Positions 12,757-24,662 of a stretch of DNA of 64,000 nucleotides are shown here, in pieces. The notes beneath the pieces are model-generated. The model searched no databases. It was not told the origin of the DNA and saw only the letters and a list, made by a program, of their open reading frames with translations. Numbering within the stretch: the first letter of the stretch is position 1; every line of letters begins with the position of its first letter. Source of the stretch: Epiperipatus broadwayi. Its lineage: Eukaryota > Onychophora > Udeonychophora > Euonychophora > Peripatidae. The DNA lies in contig JAQFVV010006200.1 in the NCBI GenBank assembly GCA_028023455.1, positions 3,235,738-3,299,737 of the forward strand, given 5' to 3'. Made by a program: the position numbers and the translations under genes.

Positions 12757-13265
12757 TTCCAGTTTTTATATATATAAAGTAGTAATGTCTGCTCTACTTT
12801 CTTTACATAAACCTATGACATAACTTAAAAGCATTTCCACTCTTAGTTTAAATAAGGGTCAAACAGATATTACTACTAGATGGAATCATTCAGCTTGCAA
12901 TGCCAGTTAATAGATGATACTTTGTCTATTATATAATTACTGAAGTTTATTTTAAAAATGTATGGGTAAATTCTATTAAAATTATTAATATTTACATCTT
13001 AAAGCATGTAAAAATCTTTTGATTATTATATATAACTCTTTAAAGAAGAATCAAGTTGAAAAATTTCCAATTTTCACATATATAAACTAACAAAGACTGA
13101 CCTAACTAGCCAAAAGCATTTCATATCTGTTTAAAGATCAGTAAGACAATTATTAGATGGCATGATTTCAGTTTGAAGTGCAATTTTTAATTAATATTTT
13201 GTGCAGTTACATCATACCTAACATTTACCTTAAAAATACATGGATAAATCCCATTAAAGTTAAAT
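12757..13265. repeat. degenerate direct duplication of about 230 bp
   Basis: Segments 12757-12990 and 13068-13265 share an ordered series of short matches: cagtttttatatatataaa versus caattttcacatatataaa, aaaagcattt, ttagatgg, and aaaa-tgtatgggtaaattctattaaa versus aaaatacatggataaatcccattaaa. They look like an old tandem duplication or two copies of one repeat. Confidence 0.55.
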
Positions 13266-13520
13266 ATAATTGCAAACCTACATTATCATATGCCTTAATA
13301 CTGAAATGATTTCAATTATTTTTGCATTCTCTTTTACTTTGTTATTATAAACTGTTAGAATACTATGTATAATTCATAATTTTTTTAATAAAATGTGTAT
13401 TTTATATGCTAATAGTTCATCATAGATACAATACTGAATTCCTAAAAGAGTTAAAACTATTTAACTTACTTTAATTTGTTGTCTTTTTATAACAATTTTT
13501 TAGGAGATATATTAGCTGAT

Positions 13521-13548
13521 CCCCCCCCCCCCCCAAAAAAAAAAAAAA
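13521..13548 (+). repeat. C14-A14 homopolymer tract
   Basis: Fourteen C are followed by fourteen A, broken from the next A run by a single base. Similar C tracts occur at 38805-38816 and 62409-62418. Such tracts are prone to assembly error and polymerase slippage. Confidence 0.95.
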
Positions 13549-14956
13549 CATAGGTAAGATGTTGGACAAAGCAGATTATAAACTATTTAATCTTAAATTT
13601 TTCAGGCATTTTTTCATATTTATAATATTCTAACACCATTTTAATGTTTTTCAAATCAATTTATGGTGGCCAAAGGAAAAAAAAAGAGGAAATCCTGAAA
13701 AATATTATATTTTCACAAGGTAAAAAGTATATTGTATTAAAAAAAAAAATTCTCTCTTATAAAATATGCATACCTATAAATAAGGCTGTGATTTTTTTTT
13801 TAAAAATGCTGAAACAAACCAGAATTAGATATTTATTTAAAAAGGATCATTTGTATGATATAAATTTACTTTTATGTACACACTTTTTTTTTTGGTAAAT
13901 TAGCTTTTAGTAAAAAAAAACCTACTTACATTGGATTTTTAATTTCTGTAATGCTTAAAATGGAACAAAATTCATTTTGTGCCATTTACAAGCACTGCAA
14001 TTGGGAGAGGAAATGGGATAACATTTAGATGAATAAAATTTCAAAGCAAGAACTTTTGATTTAAATTATTGACTAATTTCAATTTAATAAATATGCAATT
14101 ACTTGGAAGCAAAATTAATTTTTTTTTAAAAAAATAAAATATATGCTTTTCCGTTGGCTCAGTTGCTATGGATTTTCTTTAAAAAACGTATGTAAATTGC
14201 AAGTTCTAAAGGGGAATTTTTTTTTTTGTTGTTGTTAAAAATTCAAAAATGTTCACATCCTCACAGAAATGCAGACATGGTAAGTTAATATAAAAACATT
14301 TAAATTTTAATTGTTAAAATATATTGCCAACAAAATAAAAATTATTTCATTAAAACTATTTTTACCATTACTAATTATCTACAATTTAATTTCTTTTAAT
14401 AATAATATGTAATAAACTATGAAAATTTCTTCACTGAAATTAAACTACATAAAATAATACTTCTTGCAAGGAGAAAATATGAAAAACAATGTAGCCCACC
14501 TTAATGAATTTTTGATTTCAAGCACTCTTTTTCAAAGAACAAAGAATGCTTGGTATCAAGAATGCTTTAAGCTATTGATGTTATTAATATTCCCATTGTA
14601 AAAAGTATTGTTAAAATTGCACAGAGATGCCCAGCCTATAGTGCATGTGTCAAATGTGGTGTATTATAACAAAAATTCAAATTCAATTAAAAAAGGAAAG
14701 ATAAGGGGGAGGATTAGCTGAATGTTTATTCTGTGGATATTCGTTTACAATCATGTAATCTTGAAGTCTTTAATCTATAACAAGTCCATAATATTTTTTT
14801 AGTTCATATTATAATAAAAATCTTAAGTTAATGAGTTAAGCTATGTTCATCTTTTGTAAGCCTTATAGTTTTGTTTTATGATTTTTGTTTTTATTTTCAG
14901 TTATCTGTAATATTATGAAAAAAAGTAATAGTTTGCAGAAATTGAAGATAAAAAAT

Positions 14957-16062
14957 CAGTGGACTTCAACCCTTGGTCCGCTGACTGGTGCCAGTCCGCA
15001 GAAGTTTTCTACCGGTCCACGCTAGAGTTTGTAATAACAAAATAATAAGATTTTAAACTTTTAATTAATATAAACAATTTTTATTTCATCGCAATTGCTT
15101 AAATAAAATTAATTATAAATCAAAATTTTATTTAAATTATTAGATAATACTATAATTACTAAAGAATAAAGGAATTTATCTGAAAATGCAATCTTTAAAA
15201 GACTAAGTGTCAATCTCATGATAATTACACAACTCCTTACATGTCAATTTCTATATCTAGAAGGTATTCTTCCTGTATTGCGTCAGCTCATTTATTGGTC
15301 ATATATAGCAAAAAATTTTATTGCATTTGTATCATCTTTTTATTTTGTGTGTAACATTTCTTTTTTAAATTGTAAACTTCACAAAATGGAGACAGATCAT
15401 TGATGATGATTTCCCTTCATCGAGAACGTAAATCTATTATCTTTTTTTTTTTTTTAGCAAAATGACATCTTTATAATGATTGTTTTATTTCTACATGACA
15501 CTTTACCAAAACAACTTTTTCGTTCTGTTTCTTTTTTTTTTAATTGGGTAAAAATGAGATTAAAATAACACCAGATTCAAAATTTAAAAAAAAAAGTTTT
15601 TTATTAAACAAACTCCATATATATATAATTTCATTTTGTATATTTAACATTAAATACAGATATTACATTTATCATAATCATTGTCGTGTAATTATACTAG
15701 CTGTGATATTTCCCAACATTCAAGTGAATAACATTTTATTTTTGCATGTTTTAACAATGAAATAATAAATGTAGCAATGCAGACACATTAATGAGAATGT
15801 ACTGTTTTCTGTAGCAGTATGACTGCGCAACTCGAGAAAAAGGAGTGTTCAGCATGTGATGGCAAGCAACACCGTTACAATACACAGTAACTAGTGTGTT
15901 GTTTTGGTCAGTTATAACAATTAGGCTAAGCAGTTTAAATCTTTAAAAAAATTTATCTGTAGACTTCTGCCAGTCTATGAAATCTTATCCTTATTTTTGC
16001 CGGTCTGCAAAATCTTATCCTTATTTTTGCTGCCGCAGGTGTGAAAAGGTTGAAGACCACTG
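14957..16062. mobile_element. non-autonomous hAT-like element
   Basis: The ends are inverted repeats: CAGTGGACTTCAACC at the left and, inverted at the right, CAGTGGTCTTCAACC (14/15). This is the usual hAT end type. AGATAAAA occurs right after the element (16063-16070) and also 3 bases before its left end (14946-14953), so an 8-bp target duplication is likely but not exact. The interior (1.1 kb) has no transposase frame. Near the right end a block ending aaatcttatccttatttttgc is repeated twice (about 15967-16030). Confidence 0.75.
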
Positions 16063-16129
16063 AGATAAAACAGAATATTTTGTAAAAACATAATCAAGAC
16101 ATGATATTAATAATTAGCGCTACAAAGCA

Positions 16130-17540
16130 TTTAAGATGAGACTGATTTAAAAGAAAAACATGATTAAGAAACAAAAGAGGAAAAAATCAAGACAAAAAAA
16201 CATTTATTACAAGAAATTGTATGAATTTAGTGATATCAGAAGCAATCTATGAAATTGCTTTAGTTTTTCCCAAAAAGAAAATATCTCTGCTGAGAAAAAT
16301 TTTTTTAAATCTTGTCTTCAAGTCTTTGCAAGATGTCTTGATAATAAAAACATTGAAGGAAGAATAAATTGAACCGCCTGTCAAAGAAAACAATTATGAA
16401 AAGCACTGAAGAACTCTCTCATGCTATGTTTGAGTGAATTAAGGACATTTGAGTCCAGATGTAAGCGATATTACACAAATAAGTACTTTTACAAAAGGAG
16501 TTTATAACAATTTTAGTATTCTTAAATAACATCCATTTTGAGTCACTTCATAATACAACAAAAGAGTAAGACATATATAACAAAGTAAAATCATGCCTAA
16601 AAAATCTACAATTATATTCTAGTTTGAATAAAGGTTTGTTTAGATGGAATTATCAAAAATCACTATAACTATCCTCTAGTAAAATTATACTGTAAGAATC
16701 ATTGTGAAGGGTGAAAACTTCAAATCTGCGGCAAGTTATGTCAATGATTGTAAAATGTGCGAATAAAATTAGAGCAAGAATATTAAATAGATGAGAATAC
16801 ATAAAATATTATGAAATGTTAGATTTGGAATATGATGATTTCATTCTTCATTGTGAAATATTATTGGCTTTCTAGAAAATGGATTTTAAATAGAAATTAG
16901 AAGTTGAAAATTCTGTTCATGATTTCTTAGAAAAAAAAGGTAAAAAAGGAAAAAGCTCTTATAAAGTAATAACTGACTATTTAATTAAAATTATTCACCT
17001 CTCAATTAGAAAACTAAGAATTTAACTCAGTTTCTGCTATTAAAAGTTCGAAATGAATGCACTAATAATGTTAATTTTACAAAATGTGTTTAAAAAATCA
17101 AATACAGCAGAAATTATGTTAACTTTAATCTCATAATTTTGAGCATGATGATTAATTACATACTCTCATGTACAAACTTCTTTTCCATTCAAGGAAAAAA
17201 ATCCCAAGAATGCATGCTTATTAACATACAAATGTAACTTATTGACTTAAAATCAAATTCAATATTAAAAATAATATTTGATGAACTTCCCCCTGTTATA
17301 AATAATGAGAATATGCTAAAATTCTGGAAATTATTACCCTATGAACAGTTTTCAAAACTAAGGAATTTTTCTCAAGAGTTATATCAGTTGTTTCGGGACA
17401 ACATACAGATAAGGACGCATTTTTATACAAGAAATTGGTAAAAAAAAAAAGAGATCATGACTGATTGATTCAATTTTGAAAAATATTCTCCTGCTTTCAT
17501 TAGCAAACTTAAAGATAACCTTTAAAAGTTTGGCAAAGTA
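16130..17540 (+). pseudogene. hAT transposase remnant (ZBED/GTF2IRD2-like type)
   Basis: It can be read by switching frames. At about 16710-16870 is SNLRQVMSMIVKCANKIRARILNR, then EYIKYYEMLDLEYDDFILHCEI, matching the conserved central part of this hAT group. At about 17215-17400 is LIDLKSNSILKIIFDEL...MLKFWKLLPYEQFSKL, matching the C-terminal dimerisation region (LIDLQ...FW..). The upstream part (16130-16700) is too decayed to place firmly. Many stops make it a pseudogene. It begins just right of the non-autonomous hAT element, so that element may have inserted beside or into it. Confidence 0.65.
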
Positions 17541-18985
17541 AAAAAACTTAAAATCTCATTAAAATAAGTAATATTTAAACTAAATATTTAACTATATTAA
17601 TATATTTTGTATAAAAAATATCATTAAGTAAAAAATTGATGGGTAGACTATAAAACATTGGCCACTCTTACAATAGGATAAACCAAATTTACTTGTTTAT
17701 CAGTCCACATCTTGCCATATGTTATATATTAAAATATATATTTGAAGTATTCCCAATATTTAATTTTTTTTACAAAAAATACCATAAATTTAACATTTTT
17801 AATTTCAAAATTTACATAAATATTAATATAAAAAGTTTTATTTCCTTAAGGAACCTTTTCCATTATTCTTCAAAACTAATCGAGATAATAAAAAAAAAAA
17901 AGTTAAACACAACTTTTAAATTCAAATTTTAACACAGTTTCTTAAATTATCATTTAATTTAGTATTTCTGTATAGCTTAGATTTTTATGGTTCATTAAAA
18001 ACTTCAAACAAAATTCAAGCATCTCATTCAAGATATCTTCAAACTGAAAATTTTACAATAATCTTATGTCATATTAAGTATACAAATCTGAAAACTGAAA
18101 TGATTTTTTAGGATGAGATTTCCTAAACTATTTCACAATCTCATAATAATAGTAAAGGCACTCTTTATAGATCAACAAAACTACTATATGTATTATTTTT
18201 GATTTTAAATGTGCTTTTGCTGGTCACTGTTCATGTTCCCTGTGAAAAACTCTCCATCTCTAATAATGAAAACATTTGCAGGAAAAGTTTTACTGTACAA
18301 AAACAAATTTAAAAATTTTCTAACAAAAAAAAAAAAAAATACATAAAATTTAAACAAATTTTAACATCAGCAAATTATATAATTTTTAAAATAAACTAAA
18401 AAAAATTTAATGTAAGTTGAAACATTGATTTCTGAACCATAAATTTTGAAATTGATAGTTTCATTAATCATTTAAAACTCTATCATGCTTTTCAAATACT
18501 TTTTTTATTAAAGAAAAAAAAAACAACTTCTAGTTGTCTGTTAATTGTTATAATTATATATGTGTAAAAACAAAAATGATTTTAAATGAAAACTATATTA
18601 AGGTACAATATGCTAATAATAAAAATATCTTATATTTTAAAATATTACAATTTGAGTATTAACTTTAAATTCAAATAACAATAAAAAAATTCAAATAATG
18701 CAATAAAATATCCAAAACTTAAAAAATAAAATATTAAAAAATTTATTATTTCTGCTGAAATTACTATTAGAACACTGAGATTTAAGAATGCAATAAATAT
18801 GCGATAAACACCCAAAACATTAAAAAATTCCTTATTTCTACTGATATTACCATCAGAACAAAGATTTAACACTATTATGTGAGTAGCATTACTATACATG
18901 ATCTTATTTTAAAAAATGATGCTTCAAAGTAAGTTTATAAATTGAAAATATATTCTTATACATATAAATTTAGAAATAAATAATA
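17541..18985. other. AT-rich non-coding intronic sequence
   Basis: No coding signal, structured repeat or RNA gene is visible. It contains several A runs. It directly follows LUC7L exon 2 in the gene's direction and would be the start of intron 2. Confidence 0.6.
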
Positions 18986-18990
18986 CTTAC

Positions 18991-19085
18991 TGTGCTTGCA
19001 AGAATGTCATGAGGACAGCAACCAAGCAGGAAACTTTTGCATACTCGTGGATCTGTAAACTGCACCTTGTAACGATTGTTCTCTC
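18991..19085 (-). CDS. LUC7L: LUC7-like splicing factor, coding exon 2
   Basis: This 95-nt exon on the minus strand reads ENNRYKVQFTDPRVCKSF, then LLGCCPHDILAST. It is the strongly conserved N-terminal part of LUC7-family proteins (U1 snRNP-associated; they help choose 5' splice sites in the nucleus). It supplies the first cysteines (VC and CPH) of the first CCCH-type zinc finger. The acceptor (TTACAG, 19090-19086 on the plus scale) and donor (GTAAGT, 18990-18985) are canonical. Its first two bases complete the Gly codon begun in exon 1, and it ends in phase 0. The next family residues (RMDLGEC...) were not found to the left, so exon 3 lies beyond or was missed. The paralogue (LUC7L versus LUC7L2) cannot be told apart here. 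Confidence 0.95.
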
Positions 19086-20344
19086 CTGTAAGCCCAAGAC
19101 AAACATTTACAAACTAATCAATATTTAACAAGAAAAAGTCTTTTTTTTTTTTTTGATTCTCTATTGTTGAAAGTTGTTAATATAACAAAACTTAAAAGAA
19201 AATTAAACTATGAACATGTTTATCCTATTTAATATGTTTGCCCCATATAATCTGGTTGGCTTGGCTAATAATTGGTGAATTAAGAGATCATAATATTACA
19301 ATGTATTCCAAACTGACTAAGCAAAAATTGTTTATTTTTCAGTTTTGACACAGAAGTTATTAATCTTTTTTTAATAATTTAAGTTATTAATAAATAACTC
19401 TTACATGATTTGAATATTTACAACTCCATAAACTTGACAAAAATGTTTAAAATTGTAACAGAATATGAAGTACAAGATAAGAAAAATAAAATTCTTATAT
19501 CAAAATTCTAACATTTTATAAGCTTTTACAAAAAAATTGAAAAGCAGAAAATTAATTTTGAGTTATAAATTTATTTTTAACTATAAATACTTGATAAATG
19601 ATAATTCCATAACTAAAACGATGTTGAGATCAGAAAGATTTTTTTTTAAAATAATAAACATTACTAGAAGGGGGGTTTTAACTATTCAATATTAACAATT
19701 CACATACAAAAAAAACAATTGATGATTGATAAGTAATATGTTAATACCATCAAAAAAAGATGGTTATTACCAAAATGATTTTAAAATATCTCTATTACAA
19801 AATAATATCAAATTTTATAATCAAATTTACATTATAAAGGAAAAAAAAATACTAAATTAAGTATATGTCCAAAATATTAAAGACAAATATTATAATGTTA
19901 AATATAAGCTAGGAACAGAAAAATTGATGATAAACTTTATTCTTCACACAGGTGATAATGATTGAAAATAAATAAGAGAAAAATTTACTAAAATCCAAAA
20001 ATAATATTGCAGGTCAGATGCTATTTTTGCCTAGAAAAGATAGAATCATGATAACCTAATTGACAATGGCCTTTTTTTTTTTTAAACAAACGAGATCTAT
20101 TTCTCATATACATTATAAGCTTATGAAAAATTAATTTTAATAAAAAAAGTTAAATGGAACATTTGCTTTTTTTAATAAAATTAATTAACTGATTATAAAA
20201 GATTAAAGTTTTGATTAATTTTCTTTATAAAACATATGCTAGTCCATTAGTTATTTAGCAATCTTTGTAGCAAATAATCTACAAATATTAAATGTAATAA
20301 TAAATTTGTTTCACCAGTTCTTCGTAATTAATACAATATGCTTC
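19086..20344. other. start of the 3' part of LUC7L intron 1, non-coding
   Basis: Intron 1 runs from 48124 down to 19086 on the minus strand, about 29.0 kb. This part next to the acceptor has no coding signal apart from the acceptor itself. It contains T runs and AT-rich sequence. Confidence 0.7.
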
Positions 20345-21960
20345 AAAGGCGAAATTACTAAATTCTAAATCTTAATATTGGCTAAGCGCTTTCAGAGCTT
20401 GTTTACTCCATATTCATAGCCTTAATATGTATTAAACTCATTGTATGCAAATTTATGCAAAAAAACTGACCACTTTTTTGAAATTGCGAAGCACGTGTCT
20501 TTTCTATTTAGAGCATTTATATTACTAGCAATGAAGTAAGTCTCCTTGATTTTTCCTTTTGGCATCGTTTCTCTCAGTACACATGATGTCAGCTCTGGAG
20601 AGTTCAAATACATGATTGACTGCCTTTTGATAATCAACAAATATAGAATTGCCTTCGTTTTTGTTTAGCAACCTGTTATATGCATACTTATGCTGAGACA
20701 ATCTGTTACTGATTGTGGCTAGAGTTTCACCATAATATATTGCACTGCATCCTGCATTAGGACATGCAATCTTTATACCACCTGTGGCGTTGATTCTAGA
20801 TCTATTTTATCCTTAGTGTTATTAATTATTCTATTAAAATTTGGCGGAGTTCTAAATCCTACTTCAAATTCATTATATAATTTTTGACAAAGTTTTTCAC
20901 CACACTGGGAATAAGGTAAACTTATTGTTTGTCTTCTTTGTTGTTACTCTGGGTTAGGTTTTTGTAGAAAAGCTCGATTCTATTGGCAATTTTTCTATAG
21001 TTGAAATCTACACTTATCAAATCTGACATAGCAAGAGATGTTGTTTTTTCTGTCAGCTTCAAATTTGCATAAGTGTGATTTCGAAACAAGAATGCTGAAA
21101 GCCCTGCAAATTTGTATGAACTAGAAGATCTTGAGAGTAGATGTGTGTACCCTCTTATGTGCAGAGGTTTAATTGTCATGCAGTAGTTGAGTGCAGTATG
21201 TTCTTTCTGAATTTTTAGATCCAGGTAATTAATCGCTATTTGTTCATTTTCATCGGTACAGTTAAAAATCAAACCTGTGAGTGTTTGTAGTTGATTGTAA
21301 ATATCCGTTATTATATTCTTCGGTGCCACGACGAATGTCATCAACATATCTGGTGTAAATTGGTCTCGGTGCTAGAACTTGGAATCACTTGCTGTTCAAA
21401 ATAGTTCAATACAAAGCTGGATACAATTCCACTAATAGGAAGACCCATAGGCCAAATATCATTCATTTTGAACCATTTGTCTTCAAATGTTGCTAGAATA
21501 TTTCCATCCAGCCTTTTTAAGAAATCTATAATAGTCTATCGGAAAAGATGGACAATCACTATTTCTCAATTCATCCTCAATTATCCTAATCGACAGTTTT
21601 CTAGATAGAACCATAAAGCTCTGCAACATCCACTGCTGCGATTTTAAATTCTTTATTTATTTCTGCATCTTTAATTTTGTCAACAAATTCAAAAGATGAC
21701 TTTATTGGGTAGACGCCAAAACCCAAGGAGTCAATCAAATATTGATTCATCAATTGGGATGCATTAAAATGGACCCCGCCGAAATCCAGCATTAATCTTA
21801 AAGGTACTCCTTATTTATGTAATTTTGCATTCGCAAACATTCTTGGTTGTGTAGTAGCAGACAGGTATATCTTAAAATATTCCACTCTATTAAATGTCAT
21901 TTTTTTATCATTCAAATAATTAATTCATAACATTATCTTTAATGTTGCCATAAAGACTAT
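20345..21960 (-). pseudogene. Penelope-like retroelement, RT plus GIY-YIG, frameshifted
   Basis: On the minus strand, from high to low coordinates: an N-terminal word (FANAKLHK, about 21830); LMLDFGGVHFNASQLM; RT motif A with its Asp intact (AAVDVAELYGSI, about 21600-21640); RT motif C (YTRYVDDI, about 21330-21355); and thumb-like text (HIRGYTHLLSRSSSSYKF). A linker follows (ISLPYSQCGEKL, TKDKIDLES), and then a GIY-YIG nuclease starting CPNAGCSAIYYGET with SNRLSQHKYAYN, ending about 20420. Several frameshifts separate these. PLEs copy themselves by reverse transcription, with the nuclease opening the target. A short AAGCGCTTTCAGAG remnant at 20384-20397 suggests the 3' end once held a hammerhead-like core. 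It lies in LUC7L intron 1 in the same orientation. Confidence 0.88.
20384..20397 (-). ncRNA. remnant of hammerhead-like 3' end of the PLE
   Basis: On the minus strand CUCUGA is followed at once by AAGCGCUU. This keeps the self-complementary AGCGCU seen after GAAA in the PLE at 51.2 kb, but the middle of the core (UGA, stem II, CG) is missing. It is read as an internally deleted hammerhead and would be inactive. Confidence 0.3.
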
Positions 21961-23686
21961 AAGCTAATCTATCTATATATTGTCTTTTTGAAAATACACT
22001 TTCATATTTTGTCTCTTTGAATCATATTTCAATTAAAGATGAATATTTAAAGTATTGAAGATTGTGGAACTCAAATATTTAAAGTTTTGAATAACTAAAA
22101 TTACAAAAAAAAAAAACTCAGATTGGAATTAGAATTGCTGAGCATATAATTAAAGTAAAAGATAGGACAAAAGCACAGTTAAATGGTCATTGATATAAAC
22201 AATTCCTGATGGCCCAACTAATATTAACATAAATGACTGATAAAAGTAAAAGAAATATAGAATAAAAGAAAAATAATAACTAACAATTATCAGTAAAAAT
22301 TATAAGTGATTTTCGTATTGCACAGTATCCACTTCTAAATCATGCTTACATTAATAATGCACTGCTTACTTATAAAAATTACAGTAAGATGTCAATTATT
22401 CAATGTAAATAACCTCTATCAACTTACCCCATCACACGTAATCCATAACAAACTGGTAGTTATGCTCAAGTATTACTTCTGCAACTGCACGTTTCTGTTT
22501 TCAATTATTTATTAGATATAATTATAGGGAATTTGAATCCAGATTTTCAAACTTGAAAATCTGGGTTCAAATCCCTTTAATTATATCGAAACTCTAGAGA
22601 TATAAAGTATAACTGTATTTAAATATTATTAGATATATATATCGCATAAATCTGGAGACAATTTATAATAAAAAAAAATAATTATGGTTGTTTATAAAAC
22701 TCAGCAAATCAATTTTTATTTTAATATGCTTGAACTTAATTTACAAAGTTAAAAAAAAATTTAAAAAAATAAGCTAGCTTACTTCTAGATGCTTTATAAA
22801 AAGATGAATAATACAAGATCTTTTCTGTCATCTAAAGAAAAATATTATTATTATAACTTTTAATAATAAATTAATAATAAAACTTTCTTTTTATTATGAT
22901 GTGTTTTTATATTAAGATGACTTTATAACAGTTTTGTTTGGAAATACAATTTTTAAAATATACCTCCATAGTTTGAAATAGCTGCTTTCAGTTTGAAAAA
23001 AAAATTTTGAATAAACAATGTATACTCACATTTAAGTTAATAGGTTCAGATTATATTTTAAAAATTGCATTTCTAAACAAAACCAATACAAAAAATCATT
23101 CATATAAAAACACTAGATTTCCTATAAACTAGTTATTCATTTGCGTTTGATTTTTCGATTCTCCAATCATTATAGATTTCAATTAATATCAGATTATATT
23201 TTTGACAAAACTACCAGATCTATAATTTAATTTTTTTAAAGTTAAAATCAACTTTCTTCCAAAAATTATTATTACAGTTTAAATATTTCCATTTAGGAGA
23301 TTAAACATAAAATAATCTAAAAAAAAAAAAACATTTTCCATATACAAATTTGTTTTCATTCTTGAAATAAAATAGAAATATTTGTTTCACTTTTGAATAT
23401 TTAATTTTGTTGCAATTTAAGTTTAAACATTTAGTACAACTAATGAATATTGTAAAATCATAGTAGGGACTGAATTCTTACTGTAGAAGCAATTATGGCA
23501 TAACTGTGTGCACCACAATAAAAATATACAACAAAAATTTTAAATACTAGATTTACATGACAAAAAAAAAAAACCCCCATTCTATATAAAATATTTTTTA
23601 TATGATATTTATTAATCTAATTTATATTGAAATGATGTGATCTGGGCTAACTCTAGTCTTATCTTAGAAGTAACCTAAATTCATCA
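21961..23686. other. non-coding intronic stretch with one strong hairpin
   Basis: No gene is visible. The hairpin and repeat copy at 22516-22640 are annotated separately. The remainder is AT-rich. Confidence 0.6.
22516..22640 (-). repeat. dispersed repeat copies in tail-to-tail hairpin
   Basis: Arms 22516-22550 and 22553-22586 are inverted copies (about 32 of 35 matching) with a 2-base loop. The sequence from 22640 down to 22553 on the minus strand matches the dispersed repeat at 9622-9700 (atactttatat, then gggatttgaa-c-cagattttcaa). The left arm is a second short piece in the opposite orientation. GGGTTCAAATCCC in the right arm resembles a tRNA T-loop/B box, which could hint at a SINE origin. 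That is weak, because no A box was found. Confidence 0.7.
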
Positions 23687-24662
23687 ACATCATTATCATT
23701 AACCATTATCAATCCACTGCAGGATGAAAGTCTCTCCAAGTTCAATCCATCTTCTCCGATCTTTAGCTTCTCTTCTCCACATCACCCTTGCACATTTTAT
23801 GGTTTCTTTCTGGGTCTTTTACAATCTCTTGGAATCCAGTTTAAGATTTCAATTGCCTATCTATTACCATCACTTCTAGCAATATGTCCAATTCAACTCC
23901 ATTTCAGTCTTAATTTTTTCAATGAGGTCAGTAACACCTGTTTGTTCTCTTACCCATATATTGCGTTTTCGATCTCTTCTTGTTACTCCCAATATGCATC
24001 TCTCCATACTTCTTTGAGTGGTCTGAAGTCTCTGTATTGCTCTTCTATTAAGTGTCCAAGTCTCAGATCCATAAGTAAAAACTGGTAAAACACATTTATT
24101 AAAAACCTTCCTTTTCAAACACATAGGCATATTTTCTTTTAGTATCAAGTTATTTCTACCAAAAGCACTCCAACCAAGTTTAATTCTATGATTAATTTCA
24201 TCCTTATGTTTCCATCTGTATTAATAATCTGATCAAGATATTTGTAATTGTTAATTTCTTCTAACTCATCATAATCAATCTTAATTTTTATACTTTGAGA
24301 AAATCCATTAAACATTACTTTAGACTTTTTAACATTTATTTTTAGTCCTACTTTCATCTGATAACTCCTGCAACATTTCCTGCAGCCCTAAAGCATTATT
24401 TGCAAAAACAACTACATCATCTGCAAAATCTAAATGACTTAAATAATCTCCATTTACTTTCACTCCTTTAGTTTCCCATTTTAATCCACAAAATACTTCT
24501 TGCAGCACTGCTGTAAAAAGTTTTGAAGATATGGAGTCGCCCTGTCTTACACTCTTCTCAATATTGACTTTCCCAGTATCATTATGTAATCTAATTGTTG
24601 CTGTTGCATTTTTATAAATATTCTTTAAAATATGAAAATATTCTGGATAAATTGAAGGATAA
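23687..24662 (-). pseudogene. RTE-type LINE, 5'-truncated reverse transcriptase
   Basis: Read on the minus strand: ILKNIYKNATATIRLHND; then the RT words SVRQGDSISSKLFTAVLQE and the catalytic box HLDFADDVVVFANNA; then GLKINVKKSKVMFNG, YKYLDQIINTDGN, CVLPVFTYGSETWTLNRR, QRSMERCILGVTRRDRKR. At the end are decayed C-terminal words (RWIELGETFILQW). This series is the RTE/BovB-like endonuclease-RT family. The endonuclease and the N-terminal RT are absent. The 3' end has a TGATAATGATGTTGATG-type tail at about 23687-23710. A few frameshifts are present. It is in the sense orientation of LUC7L intron 1. Confidence 0.9.

Larger units (their letters stand above)
10431..14956. other. AT-rich non-coding intronic sequence
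   Basis: No gene is visible. It includes A/T homopolymers, an old direct repeat (12757-13265) and a C14-A14 tract (13521-13548). The open frames at 12404-12631 and 13644-13898 have the composition of random AT-rich sequence. Confidence 0.6.

Noticed and set aside
14145-14210. ttggctcagttgctatgg as a tRNA or SINE A box
   Set aside because: No convincing B box or tRNA fold follows; a single box-like match is not enough.
1-18984. LUC7L exon 3 (RMDLGEC-like) on the minus strand
   Set aside because: I scanned for the expected peptide after a splice acceptor and found nothing convincing; it probably lies left of the window.
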